Shown here one piece after another: positions 55,735 through 64,000 of a DNA stretch of 64,000 bases (position 1 is the stretch's first letter; every line of letters starts with the position of its first letter). The translations under genes and the position numbers were made by a program. The notes beneath the pieces are model-generated. The model was not told the DNA's origin. It searched no databases and saw nothing but the letters and a program-made list of their open reading frames with translations. The stretch comes from Undibacterium sp. 5I1 (GTDB taxonomy: Bacteria > Pseudomonadota > Gammaproteobacteria > Burkholderiales > Burkholderiaceae_D), in contig NZ_JAVIWI010000001.1 of NCBI RefSeq assembly GCF_034314085.1, positions 4,154,001-4,218,000 on the forward strand, in the 5' to 3' direction.

Positions 55735-56697
55735 TTATTTTGCTGCATCCTTGGCTACGTCTCTGGCATCGATCATTTTCATCAGGGCGTAGATCGTTTC
55801 CAATACAGGCATAGCGACTTGCTCGCGGCGTCCAGCCCTGACGACATTGCCTAGGATGACTTCTACTTCCATCGGACGACCATTTTCAAAATCTAATGCC
55901 ATGCTCGTTTTGTAGGCGGGGCCATTTTTGGTACGTTCTATGAATTGATCGACCATTGCTACTGGCAAAGGATTGTCGGTCGCGGCTGCGACTTCGATCA
56001 CTTCCAGCATGGCTTTTTTAACTAGTGCTTTGCCTTCGTCAGGTCCCAGAATAGACGCCGTATCGAGTACGCCGCCGAGTACAGAAATCGGGTTAAACAC
56101 CGCATTCCAAACACATTTATGCCAGCGCCCTTTGACGACATTGTCGGTCAGCGTCATTTTAATGCCGTCACGTTCCAGCAAGCTTGCTAACAATTCGCAG
56201 CGCGATGAGATGCCACTGGGATAAGTGCCGAATGTTAAGTCGCCTAATGCATGATGTTTGACTTTGCCTGGCGCAACGCGGCTGATCTGGACGTACGCAA
56301 GTGCGCTGATCAGTTCATTGTCGGGGAATGCCGCAGCGATTTCTGCTTCGATTTCAACCCCGTTCTCGATCAGAACGATGGTGGTATCGGGACCGACTGC
56401 ATCTTTAATCATTGCGGCTCTGTCCACGCCATGTACGACTTTGACGCTGAGGATCAGGTAATCGGGCCAGCCGCCCTGATAGTCTGCAGTGTGTTGTAAG
56501 ACTTGCGCAGGTGTGAAATGTATTTGGCCGAGTGAGGGACTATCGATATCAAATCCATGTGATTTTATTGCGTCAAAGTCGGAGCGACAAACAACCGAGA
56601 CATCTGCGCCTCCCTCTGCGAGTAGCGCACCATAAAAGCTACCAATTGCTCCTGCACCTACGACCAGTACTCTGGTTTTTTCTGATGATGGAGTCAC
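55735..56697 (-). CDS. panE: 2-dehydropantoate 2-reductase family protein
   Basis: NADPH-dependent ketopantoate reductase family, pantothenate pathway. Start taken at GTG 56697 (320 residues, GAAAG upstream). A further in-frame GTG at 56727 would add ten residues encoded inside the repeat. N-terminal Rossmann motif VLVVGAGAIGSFYGALLAEGGADVSVVCR; substrate and catalytic parts are LTDNVVKGRWHKCVWNAVFNPISVLGG (with the catalytic Lys) and YKTSMALDFENGRPMEVEVILGN. Paralogues of PanE are common, so the substrate is not certain. Confidence 0.85.
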   Translation of the reverse strand: MTPSSEKTRVLVVGAGAIGSFYGALLAEGGADVSVVCRSDFDAIKSHGFDIDSPSLGQIHFTPAQVLQHTADYQGGWPDYLILSVKVVHGVDRAAMIKDAVGPDTTIVLIENGVEIEAEIAAAFPDNELISALAYVQISRVAPGKVKHHALGDLTFGTYPSGISSRCELLASLLERDGIKMTLTDNVVKGRWHKCVWNAVFNPISVLGGVLDTASILGPDEGKALVKKAMLEVIEVAAATDNPLPVAMVDQFIERTKNGPAYKTSMALDFENGRPMEVEVILGNVVRAGRREQVAMPVLETIYALMKMIDARDVAKDAAK

Positions 56698-56718
56698 TTT
56701 ATTTCTTTCGTTAGAGTT

Positions 56719-56819
56719 GGGATTCACGAAAAACTGCCCCAGCGGTGTTGCAGCGACTACCCGTACTAAATACTGTCGTCGTCGCTACGCCTTGCCGGGA
56801 CAATTTTGTGTAAGTCCTA
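56719..56819. repeat. Palindromic element with ACTTACGC ends, copy 2
   Basis: GCCCCAGCGGTGTTGCAGCG near the left and GCCGGGACAATTTTGTGTAAGTCC at the right; the outer arms are less well matched than in copy 1 at 2339. GTACTAAATACTG in the middle corresponds to GTACTAAAGTACTG there. It lies just upstream of panE and downstream of the efflux operon. Confidence 0.75.
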
Positions 56820-56869
56820 AGAGCCGCAAATTGAGTAGACAGAAATTTGAATCGATATTGAGGCGTTGA

Positions 56870-58432
56870 TTATCGGCTAGTTATTTTATCCATCGCACTA
56901 TTTTTGTTCGCTTCTGCATCGAGTCCTTGCCAACCACCGCCCAAACCTTTGAGCAATTGTACTGTCGCGCTCAATTGACGTCCGCGAATATTGATCTCGC
57001 TGCTTCTGGCGTTTTGCTGGGTTTGCTGTGCGCTCAAGACATTCAGATAAGGTACCGTTCCCGCACGATATTGATTGGTCACTAGATTGAGGGTGACGTT
57101 GGCGGATGCTACCGCTTGTTTCTGTAAGTCGGCCTCGCGTTGCAGCAAACGCAATGCGACTAACTGATCTTCCACTCCTTGCAATGCGGTTAAAACTGTT
57201 TGCCGATAATTGGCGGATGCCTGATCAAAGCTTGCTCTAGCCTGATCGACGGCCGCTTGTTTGGCACCGGCATCAAAAACGGTTAAAGCAAGGCTAGGTC
57301 CAAGCGACCAGAATTGATGAGCAACATCAAATAAGCCAGATAAATTGCTACCACGATACCCCGCATCCGCAGATAAATTCAATACGGGGAATAAGGCGGC
57401 TCTAGCTACGCCAATACTGGCATTGGCTGCGGCAACTTGTCGTTCTGCCGAGGCAATATCAGGGCGACGCTCTAGTAAGTTGGCTGGCAATTCAACTGGA
57501 ATACTCGGCAGTTGTATCGCTAACATCTGCGCACCGGTTTGCTCGGCCTCTGGTGCCAGCGAAAAACCGGTAGCGGGTTTGCCAAGCAAAGCAGCAATTG
57601 CGTGTTCAAGCTGGGCAAGAGTGATTTGATTGTCGGCGAGCTGGGTTGAGGTAGATAGCCATTGGGTTTCTGCCTGTGATACATCCGACTTCGTCGCCAC
57701 ACCAGCAGCATAGCGATTACGGGTTAACTCAAGTGTTGCTTTATAGGCGGCGACACTTTCTTTGAGCAAGTTATCTTGTGCTGATGCGACCCGTAGAGAA
57801 AAATAATCTATCGCTAATTCCGCCTGCAAGCTTAACCGAGTATTCGCTAAATCCGCGAGACTCGATTGTGCGGTGAGACTTTGAGAATTCGCTTGTTGCC
57901 GCACACGTCCCCAGATGTCGGCTTCCCAGCTTAAAGTGCCACCTACCTGCGTGCTATTACTAATGTTGCTGCCAGAGCTGGTTACACTATTACTTGATCC
58001 ATTACTGGCGCTATTGCTGCCACCACTGTTACTGCCGCTGGCTGAACGGGTCGCGCTGGCTTGCACACCAATCGTCGGGAAAAGACTAGCGCGGGCTTGC
58101 TGCGACAAGGCAGAGGCTTGCCGCCAGCGCGCTTGCGCGATAGCCAGGTTTTGATTGGATGCTTCTAATCCCACCATTAACTGATCGAGCATAGGATCAT
58201 TAAATTGTTGCCACCAATTGCCTTTATGCGCTTGATCCGATGGCTGGGCGAACTGCCAGTTGGCGGGCAAACTTTCTTTATATTGCGCAGGCAATGCCAT
58301 ATTGGGACGACGATAGTCTGGCGCCATATTGCAGCCGCTCAAGCTTACCAGCGCGGCTGTCACTGCAATGGCGAGTGCCCCAACTTTGATTGCTGAGTGC
58401 GTGCGAGGTGTAGACGTAGCCTTTAGTTTCAT
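56870..58432 (-). CDS. RND efflux outer-membrane lipoprotein (OprM/NodT family)
   Basis: Outer-membrane factor of 520 residues. Lipobox LSGC (Cys34), then MAPDYRRPNMALPAQYKE, which is typical. The body has two TolC-like repeats (YRQTVLTALQGVEDQLVALR, YRAGTVPYLNVLSAQQTQQNARS). A Ser/Asn/Gly-rich stretch of about 30 residues at about 131-161 interrupts the first half. ATGA overlap with the permease gene upstream on this strand. Confidence 0.93.
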   Translation of the reverse strand: MKLKATSTPRTHSAIKVGALAIAVTAALVSLSGCNMAPDYRRPNMALPAQYKESLPANWQFAQPSDQAHKGNWWQQFNDPMLDQLMVGLEASNQNLAIAQARWRQASALSQQARASLFPTIGVQASATRSASGSNSGGSNSASNGSSNSVTSSGSNISNSTQVGGTLSWEADIWGRVRQQANSQSLTAQSSLADLANTRLSLQAELAIDYFSLRVASAQDNLLKESVAAYKATLELTRNRYAAGVATKSDVSQAETQWLSTSTQLADNQITLAQLEHAIAALLGKPATGFSLAPEAEQTGAQMLAIQLPSIPVELPANLLERRPDIASAERQVAAANASIGVARAALFPVLNLSADAGYRGSNLSGLFDVAHQFWSLGPSLALTVFDAGAKQAAVDQARASFDQASANYRQTVLTALQGVEDQLVALRLLQREADLQKQAVASANVTLNLVTNQYRAGTVPYLNVLSAQQTQQNARSSEINIRGRQLSATVQLLKGLGGGWQGLDAEANKNSAMDKITSR

Positions 58433-61400
58433 GATGGCAGTTTTCCAGGAATCAGGTTAGGGCGATTAGTTTGCGCAGTCGCGGGGTCAATGTAGTTGTC
58501 AACGTGATTGTCACTGCGGTTGCCACTGAGCTTATCTAAGTTTGGATGACGCCAGCGCTTAAATTTAAGACGCAGACAATCGAGTACCAGATACATGACA
58601 GGCGTGGTGTACAAAGTGAGCCATTGGCTAACTAGCAGACCGCCGACGACGGCAATGCCTAGCGGTCGACGTAACTCAGCACCGTCGCCACTACCAAGTG
58701 CCAGTGGCAGCGCCCCAAGCATCGCTGCAGCAGTCGTCATCAAAATCGGACGTAAGCGTAATAGGCATGCTTGATGAATCGCTGTTCTAGCATCGAGGCC
58801 ATCACGCTTCTCAGCGACGATGGCAAAGTCAATCATCATAATCGCGTTTTTCTTGACGATACCGACCAGCAAGATCACACCAATAAAGGCAATCACACTG
58901 AACTCGCTACCGCATAACATTAAGGCGAGCAAGGCGCCTAAGCCGGCAGATGGCAGGGTGGATAAAATCGTAATCGGATGGACCATGTTTTCATACAAAA
59001 TACCCAGCACGATATAAATTGCCAGCAGCGCCGCCAGTATCAACATAGGTTGGTTGCTGAGGGAATCTTGGAAAGCTTTCGCACTCCCCTGGAAAGTCGC
59101 CCAGACTGTATTTGGCACACCGGCATTCATCAATGCGACATCAATCGCCTGCGTCGCCTGACTCAAAGAGACATCCTGCGCCAGATTGAATGAGACGGTG
59201 GATGCTGCGAACCCGCCTTGATGATTGACCGATAGCGCAGTGTTTGCGCCTTTCCATTGTGCTATCGCTGATAAAGGGACGATCCCGCCTTGTGCTGTTA
59301 CTAGGGTTATCTGGCGCAAGGCTTCCGGCCCTTTCAGATAGGCTGGCATAGCTTCCATGACGACCGTATATTGGTTCAGATCCTGATAAATATTGGATAT
59401 CTGGCGCTGACCAAATGCGTCGCTCAAAGTAGCATCCACCATTTGCATATTCAGCCCCAGTCTCGCGACTGCGTCACGATCAATGACCAAACGGGTTTGA
59501 ATACCTTTTTCTTGTGCATCGGTATTCACGTCGGTGAGTTCGGGTATTTGTGACATTGCTGCGCGGATGATCGGTTCCCATTTTCTGAGCAGATCGAGAT
59601 CATCTGATTGCAAGGTATATTGATAAGCGGCATCACTTTGGCGGCCGCCGATCCGGATATCACTTGCCGCCTGTAGGAACAGATTGGCACCAGCGATGCG
59701 TCCTAATTTTGGTCTCAAGCGATTCAGAATCACGTCCGCAGAGACACCGCGTTCCTTCAACGGTTTCAGCACTACGAACATAAATCCGCCGTTACTGCGT
59801 GAGCCGCCAGTGTAGGCCATGACATTGGCAACAGCGGGGTCGTCTTTGACAATGGTGACTAGCGATTTGAGCTTTTCGCTCATTGCAGCAAACGAAATAC
59901 TCTGATCTGCCTGCACACCTCCAACTAAGATGCCGATATCTTGTTGTGGGAAAAAGCCTTTAGGAACGATCACATACAGCCATACGTTAGCCGATACCGT
60001 AATGAAAAAAAGTAACAGCATAGTTTTGGTGTGATTGAGTGCCCAGTTCAAAGACTTGCCGTAACCAGCCTGCAGCCTGTTCATACCATTTTCTAGCCAC
60101 ACCGCCATCGGTGCAAACCAGTCGGATATTTTTTGCCATCCGCGTTTGTTTTTTTGCTGCTTTTCTTCTTCGCTTAATTTTTTTGGTTTGCGTAATAGAT
60201 AAGCGCACATGACCGGTGTCGTCGTTAGCGATACCACCATAGAGATTAATACTGCTGCCGATAAGGTCACTGCAAATTCTCGGAAATAGCGACCGATAAT
60301 TCCGCCCATTGCCAGAATTGGAATAAATACAGCGACCAGTGATATCGTCATCGACACTACCGTGAAGCCAACTTCACGCGCTCCGCGCATTGCGGCGCGG
60401 ATTGGTGAATGTCCTTCTTCGATATGACGCATACAGTTTTCCAATACCACCACTGCATCATCCACCACAAATCCGGTTGCAATCGTCAATGCCATCAAGG
60501 ATAAATTATCTAGGCTGTAATTCATCAAATACATCACCGCAAACGTACCGATCAGTGATACGGGTACGACTACCGCAGGGATTAACACCGCACTTGGGTT
60601 ACGTAAAAATAGAAATACCACCAGCACAACCAGCCCAACAGAGATCGCTAATGACCGTTCGACTTCATGCAAGGATGCACGGATTGTCGTTGTTCGTTCT
60701 AGTGGCATATCGATATCGACATTGGCTGGAGCTGTAGCGCGTAGCATCGGCAAAATCGCTTTGATCGCCTCTACCGTATCGATAATATTGGCGCCCGGTT
60801 GGCGGAAGACTTGCAACTGCACTGAGGGTTTGTCGTTGGTGACGCCAAGGTTGTATAAGTCCTGCTGCATGTCTTTGACTTCAGCTACATCACCCAAATA
60901 AATAGCGGCACCGTTTTGCCAGCGGACGATGATTCTCTTGTAGTCGTCCGCTTTTTTTAATTGGTCGTTGGTCGCCACAAACCAGCTATGCTCGCCATCA
61001 TCCAGACTACCTTTTGGGGTCGCCACATTTGCTGCAGAAATAGCAGTGCGCACGGCTTCCAGTGAAAGACCCATGCGGCCAAGTTCTGGCAAATTGACGC
61101 GTACCCGCACAGCAGGTGAAGCACCGCCGCCAATATCGACATTGCCAACGCCTTTTACCTGGGCGATACGCTGTGCCAGCAAGGTCGATGCTACGTCATA
61201 CAATTCACCACGACCAAGCTGATCAGAGGTTAGCGATAAAGTCAGAATAGGCTGATCAGCCGGATTCACTTTACGATAGGTCGGGTTGCGCGGCAAACTA
61301 CTCGGCAAGGTACCGACCGATGCATTGATTGCGGCCTGCACGTCTCTTGCAGCGCCATCAATGTCGCGTGACAAATCAAATTGCAAGGTAACGCGGGTAG

Positions 61401-61662
61401 AACCCAGCGAGCTTGACGAAGTCATTTCGGTAACTCCGGCAATCGAGCCGAGAGCACGTTCCAGCGGCGTAGCGACGGTCGCTGCCATGGTCTCCGGACT
61501 AGCGCCCGGTAGACCGGCTGAGACCGTAATGGTAGGGAAATCGACTTGCGGTAAAGGCGCTACCGGCAACTGTAGCATGGCAACGCCGCCTGCCAATACC
61601 AAGGCCAGCGTCAGCAAGGTAATCGCGATCGGACGACCAATTAAAATACGTTGGTAGCTCAT
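58429..61662 (-). CDS. RND efflux permease (MdtC-like)
   Basis: Proton-driven inner-membrane exporter of 1077 residues with 12 helices and two large periplasmic loops. RND markers are [61 protein letters not shown] (proton-relay aspartates) and [17 protein letters not shown]. The N-terminal part matches MdtC more than AcrB. It overlaps both neighbours by four bases (ATGA), so all are one operon. Confidence 0.95.
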   Translation of the reverse strand: MSYQRILIGRPIAITLLTLALVLAGGVAMLQLPVAPLPQVDFPTITVSAGLPGASPETMAATVATPLERALGSIAGVTEMTSSSSLGSTRVTLQFDLSRDIDGAARDVQAAINASVGTLPSSLPRNPTYRKVNPADQPILTLSLTSDQLGRGELYDVASTLLAQRIAQVKGVGNVDIGGGASPAVRVRVNLPELGRMGLSLEAVRTAISAANVATPKGSLDDGEHSWFVATNDQLKKADDYKRIIVRWQNGAAIYLGDVAEVKDMQQDLYNLGVTNDKPSVQLQVFRQPGANIIDTVEAIKAILPMLRATAPANVDIDMPLERTTTIRASLHEVERSLAISVGLVVLVVFLFLRNPSAVLIPAVVVPVSLIGTFAVMYLMNYSLDNLSLMALTIATGFVVDDAVVVLENCMRHIEEGHSPIRAAMRGAREVGFTVVSMTISLVAVFIPILAMGGIIGRYFREFAVTLSAAVLISMVVSLTTTPVMCAYLLRKPKKLSEEEKQQKNKRGWQKISDWFAPMAVWLENGMNRLQAGYGKSLNWALNHTKTMLLLFFITVSANVWLYVIVPKGFFPQQDIGILVGGVQADQSISFAAMSEKLKSLVTIVKDDPAVANVMAYTGGSRSNGGFMFVVLKPLKERGVSADVILNRLRPKLGRIAGANLFLQAASDIRIGGRQSDAAYQYTLQSDDLDLLRKWEPIIRAAMSQIPELTDVNTDAQEKGIQTRLVIDRDAVARLGLNMQMVDATLSDAFGQRQISNIYQDLNQYTVVMEAMPAYLKGPEALRQITLVTAQGGIVPLSAIAQWKGANTALSVNHQGGFAASTVSFNLAQDVSLSQATQAIDVALMNAGVPNTVWATFQGSAKAFQDSLSNQPMLILAALLAIYIVLGILYENMVHPITILSTLPSAGLGALLALMLCGSEFSVIAFIGVILLVGIVKKNAIMMIDFAIVAEKRDGLDARTAIHQACLLRLRPILMTTAAAMLGALPLALGSGDGAELRRPLGIAVVGGLLVSQWLTLYTTPVMYLVLDCLRLKFKRWRHPNLDKLSGNRSDNHVDNYIDPATAQTNRPNLIPGKLPS

Positions 61663-64000
61663 GGTGTCGTCGGCGTATCAGTTGCAGGCTGGGATGGTGA
61701 AGCTGATGATGCTGGCGATACTAAAGATGCAGATTTTTGCTTTGGCGGTTTACGCTTTTGTACTAAGCGATCAAAGGCAAGATAAATAACTGGCGTGGTG
61801 TACAAGGTCAGGAACTGACTGACAATCAAACCACCGACCATGGTCAGCCCCAGTGGATGGCGCAATTCAGACCCCATACCTCGGCCTAGCATCAATGGCA
61901 AAGCACCTAGTAAGGCCGCTAAAGTCGTCATCAAAATCGGGCGGAAGCGCAGCAGGCATGCCTGATGTATCGCGTCCAAAGGTGACATACCTTGATTACG
62001 TTGCGCGTCGAGTGCGAAGTCAATCATCATGATCGCGTTCTTTTTCACGATACCGATCAACAGCACGATGCCGATGATGGCAATCACACCCAGTTGATTG
62101 CCGCTCACCAGCAGTGCGAGCAAAGCACCGATCCCTGCGGACGGTAAGGTGGATAGAATCGTGACAGGGTGAATAAAGCTTTCATACAACACACCCAGCA
62201 CGATATACATCGTGACGACTGCCGCCAGGATGAGCCAAAGTTGATTAGACAATGCTGCCTGAAACGCCAGCGTCGCACCTTGGAAATTAGTTCTGATAGA
62301 CAAAGGTAGACCTACATCGATCTTCGCCTGATCAATCGCATCGACCGCCTCACCTAAAGATGCATCGGGCGCCAGATTAAAAGAGATGGTTGCAGCAGGG
62401 AACTGATCCAGATGATTTAATACCAGTGGAGTAGGGCGTTCACTCACGCGTGCAATTGCTGTCAGTGGCACTTGCACACCGTTATTGCCGGTAAGAGACA
62501 ACATCGAAAGCGCATCAGGTCCTGCTTGAAATTGGCTAGGTACACCCAGCACTACACGGTATTGATTTGACTGGGTGAAGATAGTCGATATCAGTCGCTG
62601 ACCATAGGCATTGTACAAAGCATTATCGATAGCAGAGACCGAGATGCCAAGGCGGGATGCCGCATCACGGTCGATTTCAATATACGCTTGCAAGCCGTTA
62701 TTTTGAAAATCAGTTGCCACATCTTGTAGCTGCGGCAGCGTGTTGAGTTTATCCAGTAGCTTTGGTATCCATGTCGCCAGATCGGCAGAGCGGGTGCTAT
62801 CGACGGTAAATTGATATTGAGTGCGGGTAGTCCGGTCTTCAATACTTAAGTCCTGTACTGGTTGCAAATACAAGCGAACGCCAGGTACTTTTTTTGCCAG
62901 TTCTTGCAAACGTTGGATTACCGCAGGCGCGCGATCCCGGCTTTCTAAAGGCTTGAGATTGATCAGCATACGGCCGCTATTGACCGTAGTATTCGTGCCA
63001 TCAACACCAATCAATGAGGACAGACTTTCTACTGCTGGGTCTTCCAGTAACGCTGCCGCCATTGCTTGTTGGCGATCCGCCATCGCGCTAAAAGAAATGG
63101 ACTGTGAGGCTTCGGTTGTAGCCTGTATAACGCCTGTATCTTGGGATGGGAAAAATCCTTTCGGAACCAGCATATACAGCAGAACTGTGACGATCAGTGT
63201 GGCAGCTGCGACTAACAGCGCTAATTTTTGCCGGTCTAATACCCAGCACAAAGTACGGTCATATCCTGCAATCACCGAGCTGATCGCATTGCCAATTCCG
63301 CGTGAAATACGCCCCTCTTTTTCTTCATCATGTGCGTGCAGCCAGCGCGATGACATCATCGGTGTTAACGTCAATGATACGACTGCGGAAATCAATATCG
63401 CGACTGCTAAGGTGATGGCAAATTCGCGGAATAAACGGCCTACGACATCGCCCATAAACAGCAGAGGGATCAGCACTGCAATCAGTGAAATCGTCAAAGA
63501 GATAATTGTGAAACCGATTTGCTTCGACCCTTTGAGTGCCGCTTGCATCGGCGTTTCACCTTCTTCAATATAGCGTGCGATATTTTCTACCATCACAATC
63601 GCATCATCGACCACAAAGCCGGTCGCAATAGTCAGTGCCATCAGGGTCAGATTGTTGACGGAAAATCCCGCCAGATGCATCACGCCAAAAGTACCGATCA
63701 ATGACAATGGCACGGCGACAGCGGGAATGAGGGTGGCGCGCGCGCTGCGCAAGAAAATCGCAATCACTGCAATCACCAGTAAGATCGCAAAAATTAATTC
63801 TATTTGCACATCATTGACCGAGGCGCGAATCGTGGTAGTGCGGTCGGTCAGGGTGACCAGTTCTACCGCGCTAGGCAAACTAGCGCGCAAGGATGGCAAC
63901 AGCGCCTGAATCCGGTTAACCGTCTGAATGACGTTGGCGCCCGGTTGACGCTGTACGTTGATGATGATGCCTGGAGATTTATTTGCCCATGCAGCCAGAC
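61659..64000 (-). CDS. RND efflux permease (MdtB-like), 5' end outside the window
   Basis: At least 780 residues are in the window. The open frame runs through the right edge: translation upstream of the TTG at 63899 continues as [28 protein letters not shown], which is RND sequence, so 63899 is not a start. Markers are [22 protein letters not shown] and [18 protein letters not shown]. The tandem of two different RND permeases is the MdtBC pattern; a membrane-fusion protein gene should lie beyond the edge. Confidence 0.95.
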   Translation of the reverse strand, partial: LAAWANKSPGIIINVQRQPGANVIQTVNRIQALLPSLRASLPSAVELVTLTDRTTTIRASVNDVQIELIFAILLVIAVIAIFLRSARATLIPAVAVPLSLIGTFGVMHLAGFSVNNLTLMALTIATGFVVDDAIVMVENIARYIEEGETPMQAALKGSKQIGFTIISLTISLIAVLIPLLFMGDVVGRLFREFAITLAVAILISAVVSLTLTPMMSSRWLHAHDEEKEGRISRGIGNAISSVIAGYDRTLCWVLDRQKLALLVAAATLIVTVLLYMLVPKGFFPSQDTGVIQATTEASQSISFSAMADRQQAMAAALLEDPAVESLSSLIGVDGTNTTVNSGRMLINLKPLESRDRAPAVIQRLQELAKKVPGVRLYLQPVQDLSIEDRTTRTQYQFTVDSTRSADLATWIPKLLDKLNTLPQLQDVATDFQNNGLQAYIEIDRDAASRLGISVSAIDNALYNAYGQRLISTIFTQSNQYRVVLGVPSQFQAGPDALSMLSLTGNNGVQVPLTAIARVSERPTPLVLNHLDQFPAATISFNLAPDASLGEAVDAIDQAKIDVGLPLSIRTNFQGATLAFQAALSNQLWLILAAVVTMYIVLGVLYESFIHPVTILSTLPSAGIGALLALLVSGNQLGVIAIIGIVLLIGIVKKNAIMMIDFALDAQRNQGMSPLDAIHQACLLRFRPILMTTLAALLGALPLMLGRGMGSELRHPLGLTMVGGLIVSQFLTLYTTPVIYLAFDRLVQKRKPPKQKSASLVSPASSASPSQPATDTPTTP

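Noticed and set aside
63897..63899. TTG start for the last RND permease
   Set aside because: The frame continues upstream to the window edge with recognisable RND sequence, so the true start lies outside.

Overview
The window is a stretch of ordinary bacterial chromosome, densely coded on both strands with a moderate base composition. Gene content points to a betaproteobacterium of the order Burkholderiales, probably family Oxalobacteraceae (an Undibacterium-like organism). This is an inference from gene order (hisA-hisF-hisI-hisE, a HIT protein, tatABC, a DegS-like protease, NIF3, petABC, sspA-sspB) and from protein character. No database search was possible.

Layout. 0-12.7 kb is a housekeeping block: the end of the histidine operon, the Tat translocase, a membrane-anchored HtrA protease, MscL, the cytochrome bc1 complex (whose Rieske subunit carries a twin-arginine signal), SspA/SspB and a tRNA-Thr. 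13-19.2 kb holds a large NHL-repeat lipoprotein, ubiX, a monothiol glutaredoxin and tex. 19.9-32.5 kb is rich in signalling: an OmpR/CpxA-type two-component pair, then prmC, dsbB, an NlpC/P60 peptidase, prfA and hemA, then a three-gene set (response regulator, LysM-FecR protein, CHASE2 histidine kinase). 33-35.3 kb is minCDE. 35.6-45.4 kb is more accessory: two unknown beta-barrel-like proteins, a Tat-exported molybdenum hydroxylase pair, an Old Yellow Enzyme, a periplasmic catalase-like protein, and an AT-rich patch with two unrecognised secreted or anchored proteins. 45.6-52.7 kb is a 4-hydroxybenzoate/protocatechuate catabolic cluster: pobA with a divergent AraC regulator, then pcaH, pcaG, pcaB and a fused pcaC-pcaD gene. 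After that come an ABC solute-binding protein with a GST, a Doc-type toxin-antitoxin pair, panE, and an RND efflux operon that runs off the right edge.

The pathway genes fit together. PobA makes protocatechuate, PcaHG opens the ring, PcaB cycloisomerises it, and the fused PcaC-PcaD protein decarboxylates and hydrolyses the lactone to 3-oxoadipate. The CoA-transferase and thiolase steps are not in the window.

The most striking non-coding signal is a family of seven dispersed, intergenic, imperfectly palindromic elements of about 85 bp. They have ATATACTCCCC-like ends and an internal TTGTCC/GGACAA stem, which in one copy shows a compensatory base change. Two other palindromic families are also present: one bounded by ACTTACGC, and one 168-bp inverted repeat with AACCCAGATTTTCC arms. 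Other points of interest are the PcaC-first fusion order, a Doc toxin with an antitoxin that does not look like Phd, and Ser/Asn/Thr-rich insertions inside three otherwise conserved proteins.
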